From the NCBI RefSeq assembly GCF_005885635.1, contig NZ_VATY01000005.1:248001-312000 (forward strand): a stretch of DNA of 64,000 bases, in the 5' to 3' direction. A program made the translations under genes and the position numbers. This stretch comes from Maribacter algarum (ex Zhang et al. 2020) (GTDB lineage Bacteria > Bacteroidota > Bacteroidia > Flavobacteriales > Flavobacteriaceae). Below the pieces are notes generated by a model. That model saw nothing but the letters and a program-made list of their open reading frames with translations. It was not told the DNA's origin and searched no databases. Positions 56,227-64,000 of the stretch are shown here, piece after piece (the first letter of the stretch is position 1; each line of letters opens with the position of its first letter).

Positions 56227-59200
56227 ATGAAACAAGTATTCAGAATAAATTTCAAAATATGGTGGTCGGTAGCATGTCTTTTGTATGCCGTGCTCGTTTT
56301 TTCACAGAGCCCTGATTTAAAATTCGAGCATTTCATTGATGATAAGGGGCTATCCCAAAGCTCCGTAATGAAGATACTTCAAGATCGGGAAGGATTTTTA
56401 TGGATGGCTACTCCAAACGGTCTTTACAAGTACGATGGAAAGAATTTCACCATATATAGACATGAATCGGACAACCCCAATAGTCTGGTAAGTAATTCAG
56501 TCTACGAGCTGGAGTTGGATTCATCAGGCAAAATCTTAATTGGAACGGGAAGAGGTCTAAGCAAGTTTGATCCAGTGACCGAGACCTTTTCAACATTTCC
56601 CTTGCTCTTAAAAGACAAACGGATTAGTGCTATTTATCCTGAAGAAGACGGTTCGCTTTGGGTAGGCACACTTCATTCTGGCTTATATCATTTTAAAAGC
56701 TCGGACATAGAGGGTATTACGCCCGATCATTACGTGTATAGACCTGACATTTCCTCAAGCATTAATAGCAATCAAATTCACTCTATTGTCCAAGATTCTG
56801 AAGGTAGTTTATGGGTAGGTACCGTAAATGGAATGAATAAAATGAAGAGCGGGTCTCAGAAGGGTTTTACGCGATTCACCGCTTTTGAAGAAAGTGTGAA
56901 ATCACTTTTTTTAGACAATAAAAATAGGCTTTGGATCGGCCTTGAGGGCTTGTTGCTTGTCTGTATCGAAAACCCGGAAGATTTCGATGCTTTAGAACAG
57001 AGAGATTTTAAACAATTTCAATTCAACTTAGGACCTACGGATAAAGCTGAATATGGAGGGCTGATTGCGATTAATCAGGCATCAGATGATAATCTTTGGC
57101 TTGGAATTCATGGCGTAGGACTGTATTGGTTTAATTCAAAAACCGGAGACTATATCCAATATGCCCCCGATTTGCTCGACAGTCAAAGTCTAAGTAGTAC
57201 AAAGGTAGAGACCATATTAGTGGATACCTTCAATGTGTTGTGGGTAGGCACGGAAGAAGGCGGATTGAACAAGTGTGATTTAAGAAGAAAAGATATCACC
57301 TTATTAAAAAATAATCCCTTTTCCCATAACTCCCTGAGTAATCCTTCAGTCAATGCCATAGTTGAGGGTGAGAAAAAGGCTCTTTTGGTAGGTACCGAAA
57401 ACGGACTAAACACAATTAACTTTAGCGGTGAAAAATATGATGATCCTTCATTTAGTAGGTACTATCTAGACAATAAATGGGCTCATTCGAAACAGGTGTT
57501 TGAACAACCCGTTTGGTCGATTTTAAAAGACAAGGATAATGACTATTGGGTAAGCAGTACAGATGGAATTACCCACATGATAGTCGATTCAGAAACTAAA
57601 AAAATCACTTTTGGTCAAAATGGTTTCAATCAGATGATTGAAGTTTTCTCGTCGTTGGAAGATAGTAGAGGTGACCTTTGGTTTGGTTCATTCGTTGAAG
57701 GCTTAGTACGATGGAAAAAGAAAAAATTTCCCAACAGTGAATCATTTGATTTTTCAGAAGCAACATATTATCTCACAAGTGAAGACGACCGGAGCAGCAT
57801 AAGTGGAAGCGAGATTAGCTGTCTTTTCGAAGATAGTAAAGGAAACGTCTGGATCGGCACACTACAAGGTGGTCTGAATCTATTTGTTCCGGGGAAAGAG
57901 GGACAAGAAGATACTTTTATCCCTTATCAACATAATCCCAAAGACCCTAATTCCCTCAGCCACAATTCCGTTTTTTCCATTCATGAGGATAAGAAAGGAA
58001 ATTATTGGATAGGCACATTTGGAGGGGGACTAAATAAAATGACGTTTACGGAAACATTTGGTCGATCACCTAAATTTGAACATTATACCGAAGCTGATGG
58101 CCTGGCAAACGATGCTATCTATGGAATTCTTGAAGACGAAAACAATAAACTATGGATAAGCACAGACCATGGAATTTCATGTTTTGACCCCAAAACAAAG
58201 GTTTTCAAAAATTTCAATAAGGAGGATGGGTTGCAAGGAAATAATTTTAGAAAGAATGCCTATTATAGGAATGAAGAAGGATATCTTTTCTTCGGTGGCC
58301 TTAAAGGGTTAAACATCTTTCACCCTGAAAATCTGCAGGACAATACAATTCCTGCCGTGCCAAAAATCACATCGTTTAAAATAAAAAATCAAGCCGTTAA
58401 AGTTGGTCAAGAATTCAATGATCGTATCATCTTGAATCGCTCGCTTTCAGCACTAAACGAAGAAGAAATCGAACTGAAATATGATGAAAATGTGCTTACT
58501 TTTGAATTTGCTGCAATTCATTTCGCTGCACCTGAAAAAAACAAGTACGCCTATAAACTTGAAGGGTTCGATGAAGAATGGCAACTTTCTAAGGAAACAT
58601 CATTTGCCCACTATACCAATCTATCACCGGGAGAATATGAATTTAAAGTTAAGGCCTCAAACAACGACGCGGTATGGAATGAGACCCCAGCGAGCATTAC
58701 ATTTCATATTTCACCTCCCTTTTGGAGCACCATTTGGGCCTATTTATTGTATGCGTTGCTACTAGCTTTTGTTCTTCTTGGAATAAGATCTTATTTCCAT
58801 TTAAAAGCCAAAGAAAGAACCGCCATTAAAGTGCAACACGAAATTGAAAAAGCCAACAAGCTAAAGCTTCAATTTTTTACAAATATCTCTCACGATTTTA
58901 AAACGCCGATAACCCTTATAATGAATCCATTAGAGGAAATTTTAAATGATTATGACATCGGTAGTTCGTTGAGGAAAAAATTAGGCTTAGTCCAAAGAAA
59001 TGCTGACTACCTCTTGCGATTGGTCAATCAATTGATGGAGTTTAGAAAAATAGAAGTCGGTGAAACGAAACTAGTGGCCACAAAATCAAACATAGTTCAT
59101 TTCGTAAGGGAAATTACGTTTTCCTTTAAAGCTTTGGCTCAAAAAAAGAACATAAATCTGATTTTTGAGAGTCACCTCTATGATTCTGAGGTCTGGTTTG

Positions 59201-60459
59201 ATTGGGACAAACTCGAAAAAGTTCTGAACAACTTGATTTCCAATGCTATAAATTTTACGGAAAGTGATGGAAACATCGCCGTTCGTCTGTTTATTCCTAA
59301 AGAGAAATCCACCTTAGATATCAGAGGAGGAGAAATAAAATCTGAATACATATGTATAGAAATCCAAGATAATGGCTGTGGAATACCCCATAATCAACTA
59401 CAGCATATCTTTGAACGATTCTATCAAGTGAACAAGACCGATAGTAATGCTTTGAAAACCGGTTCAGGAATTGGGCTAGCCATAACCAAAGATTTGATGG
59501 ATTTACATTATGGTAGCATTGAAGTTGATTCAAAAATAAACGAGGGAACTCGATTCACATTAAAGCTTCCTATAGGCAGTGAACATCTATTGCCAGAGGA
59601 AATAATAGAATTTTCGGCATCTAAAAAGCAGGCTAACGGACGGCTTGCAAATGAACAATCAGATACTATTGAAAAAGCCTCCAAAAAAAGTCAACAGGGA
59701 AGGAAATTGGTTCTCGTTGTCGACGATAATGAGGATATCAGATCACTGGTTAAAAATGGCCTTCAAAAAAAATACCGTGTTCTGGAAGCCGATACAGGCA
59801 AGAACGGTCTAAAGATTGTTTTGCAAGAATTGCCTGAATTAGTTATCAGTGATGTTCTTATGCCTGAAATGGACGGCATTGAATTTTGCCATGAACTGAA
59901 ATCGAATGTCAGAACCAAGCATATCCCCATAGTTTTACTCACTGCATTGAATTCGGTAGAACATAGAATTAAAGGAATTGAGTCGGGTGCCGATGCGTAT
60001 ATCCCCAAACCGTTCAAAATGAAATTATTGTCTATTACAGCTGATAAACTCATTGAATCTAGGGAATCTATGCGACTTCGTTTTCAGACGGAAGATCAGC
60101 TAACTCCAAAGGAAATTATTCTCGATTCAGAAGATAAAAAGTTTTTAGACAAGATTATGGAGCGTATGGAGCAAAATATGAGCAACGAAAACTATTGGAT
60201 TGATCAATTGGTATCCGATATGCATACAAGTCGTTCGACCTTTTTTCGAAGATTAAAAAAACTAACCGGCCAACCTCCAAACGATTTCATTCGAATGATT
60301 CGCTTACAAAGAGCGGCACAACTATTAGGACAAGGAGAATTGAGTATTTCTGAAGTCAGTTATAAAGTAGGCTTTAACGACCCTAATTATTTTGGAAAGT
60401 GTTTTCGCAAACAGTTTGGCGTAGCACCTTCAAAGTATTTGGTAAAAAGTGAAGTTTAA
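56227..60459 (+). CDS. hybrid two-component sensor/regulator with AraC output (HTCS)
   Basis: This 1410-residue single-protein signalling system has a signal peptide (about 1-27). A periplasmic two-component propeller of Reg_prop repeats (about 30-740, recurring LWIGT or VWVGT strands) and a Y_Y_Y domain (about 770-830) precede a membrane helix (836-858). The cytoplasmic part has HisKA with phospho-His889 in NISHDFKTP, HATPase (NLISNAINF, DNGCGIP, GSGIGLAI), a receiver with Asp1209 in VISDVLMPEMDG, and AraC-type HTH (about 1310-1408). It binds a glycan fragment in the periplasm and activates a nearby locus, very likely susCD. Confidence 0.96.
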   Translation: MKQVFRINFKIWWSVACLLYAVLVFSQSPDLKFEHFIDDKGLSQSSVMKILQDREGFLWMATPNGLYKYDGKNFTIYRHESDNPNSLVSNSVYELELDSSGKILIGTGRGLSKFDPVTETFSTFPLLLKDKRISAIYPEEDGSLWVGTLHSGLYHFKSSDIEGITPDHYVYRPDISSSINSNQIHSIVQDSEGSLWVGTVNGMNKMKSGSQKGFTRFTAFEESVKSLFLDNKNRLWIGLEGLLLVCIENPEDFDALEQRDFKQFQFNLGPTDKAEYGGLIAINQASDDNLWLGIHGVGLYWFNSKTGDYIQYAPDLLDSQSLSSTKVETILVDTFNVLWVGTEEGGLNKCDLRRKDITLLKNNPFSHNSLSNPSVNAIVEGEKKALLVGTENGLNTINFSGEKYDDPSFSRYYLDNKWAHSKQVFEQPVWSILKDKDNDYWVSSTDGITHMIVDSETKKITFGQNGFNQMIEVFSSLEDSRGDLWFGSFVEGLVRWKKKKFPNSESFDFSEATYYLTSEDDRSSISGSEISCLFEDSKGNVWIGTLQGGLNLFVPGKEGQEDTFIPYQHNPKDPNSLSHNSVFSIHEDKKGNYWIGTFGGGLNKMTFTETFGRSPKFEHYTEADGLANDAIYGILEDENNKLWISTDHGISCFDPKTKVFKNFNKEDGLQGNNFRKNAYYRNEEGYLFFGGLKGLNIFHPENLQDNTIPAVPKITSFKIKNQAVKVGQEFNDRIILNRSLSALNEEEIELKYDENVLTFEFAAIHFAAPEKNKYAYKLEGFDEEWQLSKETSFAHYTNLSPGEYEFKVKASNNDAVWNETPASITFHISPPFWSTIWAYLLYALLLAFVLLGIRSYFHLKAKERTAIKVQHEIEKANKLKLQFFTNISHDFKTPITLIMNPLEEILNDYDIGSSLRKKLGLVQRNADYLLRLVNQLMEFRKIEVGETKLVATKSNIVHFVREITFSFKALAQKKNINLIFESHLYDSEVWFDWDKLEKVLNNLISNAINFTESDGNIAVRLFIPKEKSTLDIRGGEIKSEYICIEIQDNGCGIPHNQLQHIFERFYQVNKTDSNALKTGSGIGLAITKDLMDLHYGSIEVDSKINEGTRFTLKLPIGSEHLLPEEIIEFSASKKQANGRLANEQSDTIEKASKKSQQGRKLVLVVDDNEDIRSLVKNGLQKKYRVLEADTGKNGLKIVLQELPELVISDVLMPEMDGIEFCHELKSNVRTKHIPIVLLTALNSVEHRIKGIESGADAYIPKPFKMKLLSITADKLIESRESMRLRFQTEDQLTPKEIILDSEDKKFLDKIMERMEQNMSNENYWIDQLVSDMHTSRSTFFRRLKKLTGQPPNDFIRMIRLQRAAQLLGQGELSISEVSYKVGFNDPNYFGKCFRKQFGVAPSKYLVKSEV

Positions 60460-60614
60460 TTCATACCGGTTAAAATGAACTTACCAGTTTTTGAAGATCA
60501 GAATCTCCTTATTTAAGACCAATAAACCCCATTGAGAAAGAAAGGGATTTTTTAATATTACCATAGATTACAATGCATCGTAATTAACAATTAACCAAAG
60601 TAATTTAAGGTTTT

Positions 60615-61517
60615 ATGAACATTTATAAAACAAGTATTTTCATTCTTCTTCTTATAGCGTCATGCACAGAAGTAAAAAAGAATGATCAGGACGATAAAGT
60701 AGTAGAAATACTAGAATGGAATGAGTTGATTGATTCCGACCTATCCAAATGGGATACATATTTAAGCTACCAACATCAAGTGGGGTATGACGGTTCTCAA
60801 CCCAAAGATGAGCAGGGTAATTTGATTCCTCCGATAGGGTTAAACAATCCTGATTATGATGTTTTTACTACTTTTCAAGAAGGCGAAGAAACTATAATTC
60901 GAAACAGTGGGGAATATTATGGCTGTTTGATTACAAAAGACGATTATGAGAACTATCATTTCCAAATAAAATATAAATGGGGCAATAAAAAATGGGCCTA
61001 TCGCGAAGACCTCCTTAAAGATTCTGGAATTCTATATCATTCCGTTGGACCATATGGGATAGAATACTGGAGATCATGGATGCTTTCTCAAGAATTTCAG
61101 ATTATGGAAGGACATACAGGCGATTTTTGGAGTCAGGAGAATTCCGTTATAGATGTTAGAGCTTATAAACCCGAATCTGTTTTGGACCCCCTTGCTGATA
61201 AAAACCAAGATTACATCCCTATAGGAATGAATAGTCCCTATAGAAATTATTGTCAACGAAGTGGCAATTACGAAAATCCACATGATGAATGGAATACACT
61301 TGACTTATATTGTTTTGAAGGCAAAAGTCTACACATGGTGAATGGGGAGGTAGTGATGATTTTAAAAAATTCAAGATATGTTGATGAAAACGGTACGGAT
61401 GTACCTCTCACAAGGGGAAAGATTCAATTGCAAAGCGAAGCAGCAGAAGTATTCTTTAAAGATATTCGAATACGAAAAATCGATTCTCTTATGCCAGAAA
61501 AAAGATCTTTATTTTAA
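60615..61517 (+). CDS. DUF1080 (3-keto-disaccharide hydrolase-like) lipoprotein
   Basis: The 300-residue protein has a lipoprotein signal (LLLIASC, Cys17). The rest is one concanavalin-like beta-sandwich with the DUF1080 pattern: WNELIDSDLSKWDTYL early, NYHFQIKYKWG, DSGILYHSVGPYG, and EWNTLDLYCFEGKSLHMVNGEVV late. Some members of DUF1080 cleave 3-keto-glycosides. Whether this one does is inference. It follows the sensor gene by 155 bp and begins a rightward run with a VOC protein and a DUF6786-like protein. Confidence 0.82.
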   Translation: MNIYKTSIFILLLIASCTEVKKNDQDDKVVEILEWNELIDSDLSKWDTYLSYQHQVGYDGSQPKDEQGNLIPPIGLNNPDYDVFTTFQEGEETIIRNSGEYYGCLITKDDYENYHFQIKYKWGNKKWAYREDLLKDSGILYHSVGPYGIEYWRSWMLSQEFQIMEGHTGDFWSQENSVIDVRAYKPESVLDPLADKNQDYIPIGMNSPYRNYCQRSGNYENPHDEWNTLDLYCFEGKSLHMVNGEVVMILKNSRYVDENGTDVPLTRGKIQLQSEAAEVFFKDIRIRKIDSLMPEKRSLF

Positions 61518-61558
61518 TTTTCTTTAAACAATTATATACCAACTAATCTTATCGAAAT

Positions 61559-62074
61559 ATGAAAATCAAAAATAGTAATAGCTTGAACTTAATTTCCAAA
61601 AATCACCTCTTGATAGCACTTATATTAGTAGGAACCCTTTGTAGCAACGCCCAGAGTTCAGATTCTCAAAAAAGCATATCGGAGGCAAAAGTTACTGGCT
61701 TAAGATATATCAGTATTCACGTGCTCGAACTTGAAAAAAGCATGAAACTATATCGCGAAATTCTTGGTTTTAAGCTAGACAATGCTGAAGTGCTTCACGG
61801 ACCCGGGCTCGAAGGAATGTTGGTCATGAAACTAAAAGCGAATGATTTAACAATAGGTCTATCGGTGACCGCACCTGAGTTCTTGCATACCATAGGACCT
61901 ATTGGAAATACCAATCATAACCACTTCATGCTAAAGGTAAATGACATCGTCACAATCGGTGACAAGTTGAAGGAAGAAGGGTATAAATTGGAAAATGAGA
62001 ACTACGCGCGTGATAAGTATACTTTTTTTGTCGGCCCCAATGGAGAAATTATTGGTCTTTCTTCATACGAGTAA
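61559..62074 (+). CDS. exported VOC (glyoxalase-fold) protein
   Basis: The 171-residue protein has a signal peptide (about 1-32, ending N-A-Q), unusual because VOC proteins are mostly cytoplasmic. The mature part is a single vicinal-oxygen-chelate unit with likely metal ligands His54 (SIHVLEL), His122 (NHNHFML) and Glu163 (NGEIIGL), so a metal-dependent lyase, isomerase or dioxygenase chemistry is possible. It lies between DUF1080 and DUF6786-like genes. The DUF6786-like frame overlaps its 3' end, implying coupling. Confidence 0.82.
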   Translation: MKIKNSNSLNLISKNHLLIALILVGTLCSNAQSSDSQKSISEAKVTGLRYISIHVLELEKSMKLYREILGFKLDNAEVLHGPGLEGMLVMKLKANDLTIGLSVTAPEFLHTIGPIGNTNHNHFMLKVNDIVTIGDKLKEEGYKLENENYARDKYTFFVGPNGEIIGLSSYE

Positions 62075-63269
62075 TTTGAACTTCGTTCCATCGCTTTACA
62101 ATGCTCCCTCGATTTTGACTCTGTTCTTTCTATTTATAGGATGCCAGCTGAAATCACAAACACCTACTTTTGAACAGGACCAGGAGATACTATCAAAAGT
62201 AAAAGACCTTCACATTCTTAAAACCGAAAACGCCTTAGTGGCGGTTTCCGGTCGCCTACAATGCCGTGTATTTACGAGTAGCTCGAAGGGATTAAAGGGA
62301 AAGAGCTACGGTTGGTTCAACAGAGAGGCCATCTTAGACGGTAGTTTTAAGAGACGGTTCAGTAGTTTGGGCGGCGAAGACAGAATGTGGTTTGGACCCC
62401 AGTACGGAAAATATAACGTATTCTTTGAAAGGGGTTCGACCTTCGAAGATGAACATATGCAGATTTCCCCAGACTTGGATACCTTGAGTTTCAAAGTCAT
62501 TGCTAAAAATGACAAGATGATTGAAAGTTCAGGCCGCATGCGTATTAAAAACTATCAAGATTACGTATTTGATATTGATTTACACCGAAGAGTTGCAATT
62601 CTAGAAAAAGAGCGTATTGAGCAAAATCTCGAGATTTCCATTCAAGAGAATGTTTATCACGTAGGTTTTGAAACGGAAACCGAGATGACAAATATCGGCA
62701 CCAATGAATGGTCTAGGGAAACAGGGCTCATTTCCATTTGGATTTTAAGCTGTATAATACCTACCGATAGCACGGTTGCGATTATTCCGACCAGGGGTCA
62801 AATAGAAAGTGTTACGAACTATTTTACGCCCTTGGATGATTCAAGAATGCAAATCAAAGATGGAGTTGTCCACTACAAAGCCGATGCGAACTATTTAAAT
62901 AAAATAGGAATCCTTCCAGAAAACACCGTGCCCATCTTCGGAAGCTATTCCCCTGAACTGAATCTGCTTACGATTGTTGAATTTACTTTTGAGGATAGTC
63001 CATTATACATGAATTCTCAAAAAACCAAACAAACAGACCCTTATGGTGGCGATGTGATAAACATATTCAACGATGGCACTACTGCAACGGCTGGGCCCTT
63101 TGGTCCATTTTATGAATTAGAGAGTTCTTCAAGTGCCAAAGAACTTAAAAAAGGTGAGAAAATCATACATGTAAGCAGAACCTATCATTTTGAAGGGGAT
63201 GCGCAAAGTCTTGACGAAATAGCTTTGGCGACCTTAGGCATTAGACTTTCCGATAGGGTGAAATTTTAA
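62040..63269 (+). CDS. DUF6786-like exported protein
   Basis: The protein is about 409 residues from the ATG at 62040. A TTG at 62076, two bases past the upstream stop, would also give a clean lipoprotein leader ending FLFIGC (Cys near residue 35 of the ATG form). The body is beta-rich with no obvious signature of a known hydrolase. Its general pattern (FGPQYGKYNVFFERGSTFE, then GPFGPFYELESSSSAKEL) resembles DUF6786, a Bacteroidota family of unknown function linked to sugar loci. I am not certain of the family. It overlaps the VOC gene by 35 bp if the ATG start is correct. Confidence 0.62.
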   Translation: MEKLLVFLHTSNLNFVPSLYNAPSILTLFFLFIGCQLKSQTPTFEQDQEILSKVKDLHILKTENALVAVSGRLQCRVFTSSSKGLKGKSYGWFNREAILDGSFKRRFSSLGGEDRMWFGPQYGKYNVFFERGSTFEDEHMQISPDLDTLSFKVIAKNDKMIESSGRMRIKNYQDYVFDIDLHRRVAILEKERIEQNLEISIQENVYHVGFETETEMTNIGTNEWSRETGLISIWILSCIIPTDSTVAIIPTRGQIESVTNYFTPLDDSRMQIKDGVVHYKADANYLNKIGILPENTVPIFGSYSPELNLLTIVEFTFEDSPLYMNSQKTKQTDPYGGDVINIFNDGTTATAGPFGPFYELESSSSAKELKKGEKIIHVSRTYHFEGDAQSLDEIALATLGIRLSDRVKF

Positions 63270-63287
63270 ATATCCCGTTTTCAATTT

Positions 63288-64000
63288 TTATTTTCTTGCA
63301 GAAGGCGGCACAGTAGGTCGAACTTCTACTTTGCTCGGTAAGGTTCTTGGATTCATTTTTACTAAATCAATCACCATCTGCCCGATATCCTCTGGTTGAA
63401 TTTTCCAGTCGTCTTTCTCGGAAGGGGTTTGTCCGTTAATAAAAGTAGCGACGGAACCTGGCATAATAGTCGTAACTTTAATTTCGTATGGTCGTAAATC
63501 CAACATGATTGCCTGGGAAAAACCGACTAATCCAAATTTACTGGCATTATAAGCCGCTCCTTCTAGGAAGAAATTGGTACCTGCTAAACTCGCCATAGTT
63601 ATAATGTAACCCTTAGAACTTTTGAGTGCAGGAATAGCCGCTTTAACTGTATGAAATACGCCTGTCAAATTAATATCCACAACTGAATTCCAATCCTCGA
63701 CACTCATTTCATCAATCGAGCTAAACTTTCCTATTCCCGCATTCGCAATACAATAATCTAACCGGCCCCAAGTGTCTATTACTTTTTGCACCGCTTTCTC
63801 TTCATCAGCGAAGTTTCTCACATTTGATTGGATGCTTAAAACTTCTCCTTTTCCGATTGCCTTTAATCGTTCCCCAGCAATCTTCAAATCCCCCTCTGTT
63901 CTCGCCGAAATCGCAACATTAATACCTTCATTTACCAAGGCATCTGCAATTCCTAACCCAATACCTTTAGAACCTCCTGTTATGTATGCGGTTTTGTTCA
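63288..64000 (-). CDS. short-chain dehydrogenase/reductase (SDR), start one base outside
   Basis: The frame runs unbroken to the right edge, where it reads (A)TG-AAC-AAA. Only the first base of the start codon is missing, so the full product is about 237 residues. The N-terminal cofactor motif TGGSKGIG is encoded at 63957-63980. Later motifs are IANAG, catalytic Ser in ITMASLAG, and Tyr-x-x-x-Lys in AYNASK. It is a classical NAD(P)-dependent oxidoreductase of unknown substrate. Its place next to a sugar locus makes sugar or sugar-acid oxidation possible, which is inference. It converges with the DUF6786-like gene. Confidence 0.85.
   Translation of the reverse strand, partial: NKTAYITGGSKGIGLGIADALVNEGINVAISARTEGDLKIAGERLKAIGKGEVLSIQSNVRNFADEEKAVQKVIDTWGRLDYCIANAGIGKFSSIDEMSVEDWNSVVDINLTGVFHTVKAAIPALKSSKGYIITMASLAGTNFFLEGAAYNASKFGLVGFSQAIMLDLRPYEIKVTTIMPGSVATFINGQTPSEKDDWKIQPEDIGQMVIDLVKMNPRTLPSKVEVRPTVPPSARK

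Overview
The window looks like chromosomal DNA of a marine-type member of Flavobacteriaceae (Bacteroidota). The evidence is a low-GC sequence with a SusC/SusD pair, a hybrid two-component regulator with an AraC output domain, a type IX secretion C-terminal signal, a crtI-crtB-crtZ carotenoid operon, many lipoproteins, and promoters of the Bacteroidota form TTG-N17-19-TAnnTTTG instead of Shine-Dalgarno-led genes. No rRNA, CRISPR array, insertion sequence, integrase or transposase was seen. One tRNA, tRNA-Leu(GAG), is present.

Layout. 1-5 kb: the tail of a phospholipid synthase (pssA), a DinB-fold protein, a small HupE-type metal-transport cluster, then a leftward operon kdsD-tatC-lptB (LPS sugar precursor, Tat export, LPS transport). 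5-12.7 kb: recQ, an unusual cytoplasmic trypsin-like protease paired with a partner protein, a secreted fasciclin protein, and envelope proteins. 12.8-20 kb: a lipocalin-like lipoprotein, a membrane-anchored AraC regulator, and a leftward lacZ / sodium-solute symporter / rluF operon. 20-25.8 kb: a DUF2339-DUF3999 membrane pair followed by a previously uncalled 43-residue membrane protein that is translationally coupled to it, then an SRPBCC protein and a penicillin-binding-fold serine hydrolase. 25.9-31.7 kb: two periplasmic parvulin-type prolyl isomerases, a MoxR ATPase and aconitase. 31.7-36.6 kb: two tandem TlpA-like thioredoxins, the first of which has lost its CxxC, facing a carotenoid operon led by a CarH-like B12-binding MerR regulator. 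36.8-38.6 kb: tRNA-Leu, a LytTR regulator with a dead receiver domain, and about 900 bp without genes.

38.6-64 kb is an accessory carbohydrate-utilisation region. It holds a DUF5107-TPR protein, a CBM9-like protein, an enolase-superfamily sugar-acid dehydratase with its ACS-family transporter, two FG-GAP/UnbV repeat proteins (one T9SS-secreted, one lipoprotein), SusC/SusD, a 1410-residue hybrid sensor, a DUF1080 lipoprotein, an exported VOC-fold protein, a DUF6786-like protein and an SDR oxidoreductase whose start codon lies one base beyond the window. No classical glycoside hydrolase or polysaccharide lyase is recognisable there. The plausible logic is that the hybrid sensor detects a breakdown product and induces SusCD. 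Exported DUF1080/VOC/DUF5107 proteins then process the glycan, possibly through oxidised (3-keto or sugar-acid) intermediates, and the MFS carrier and dehydratase handle the acid sugar. This is the strongest candidate in the window for an undescribed system.
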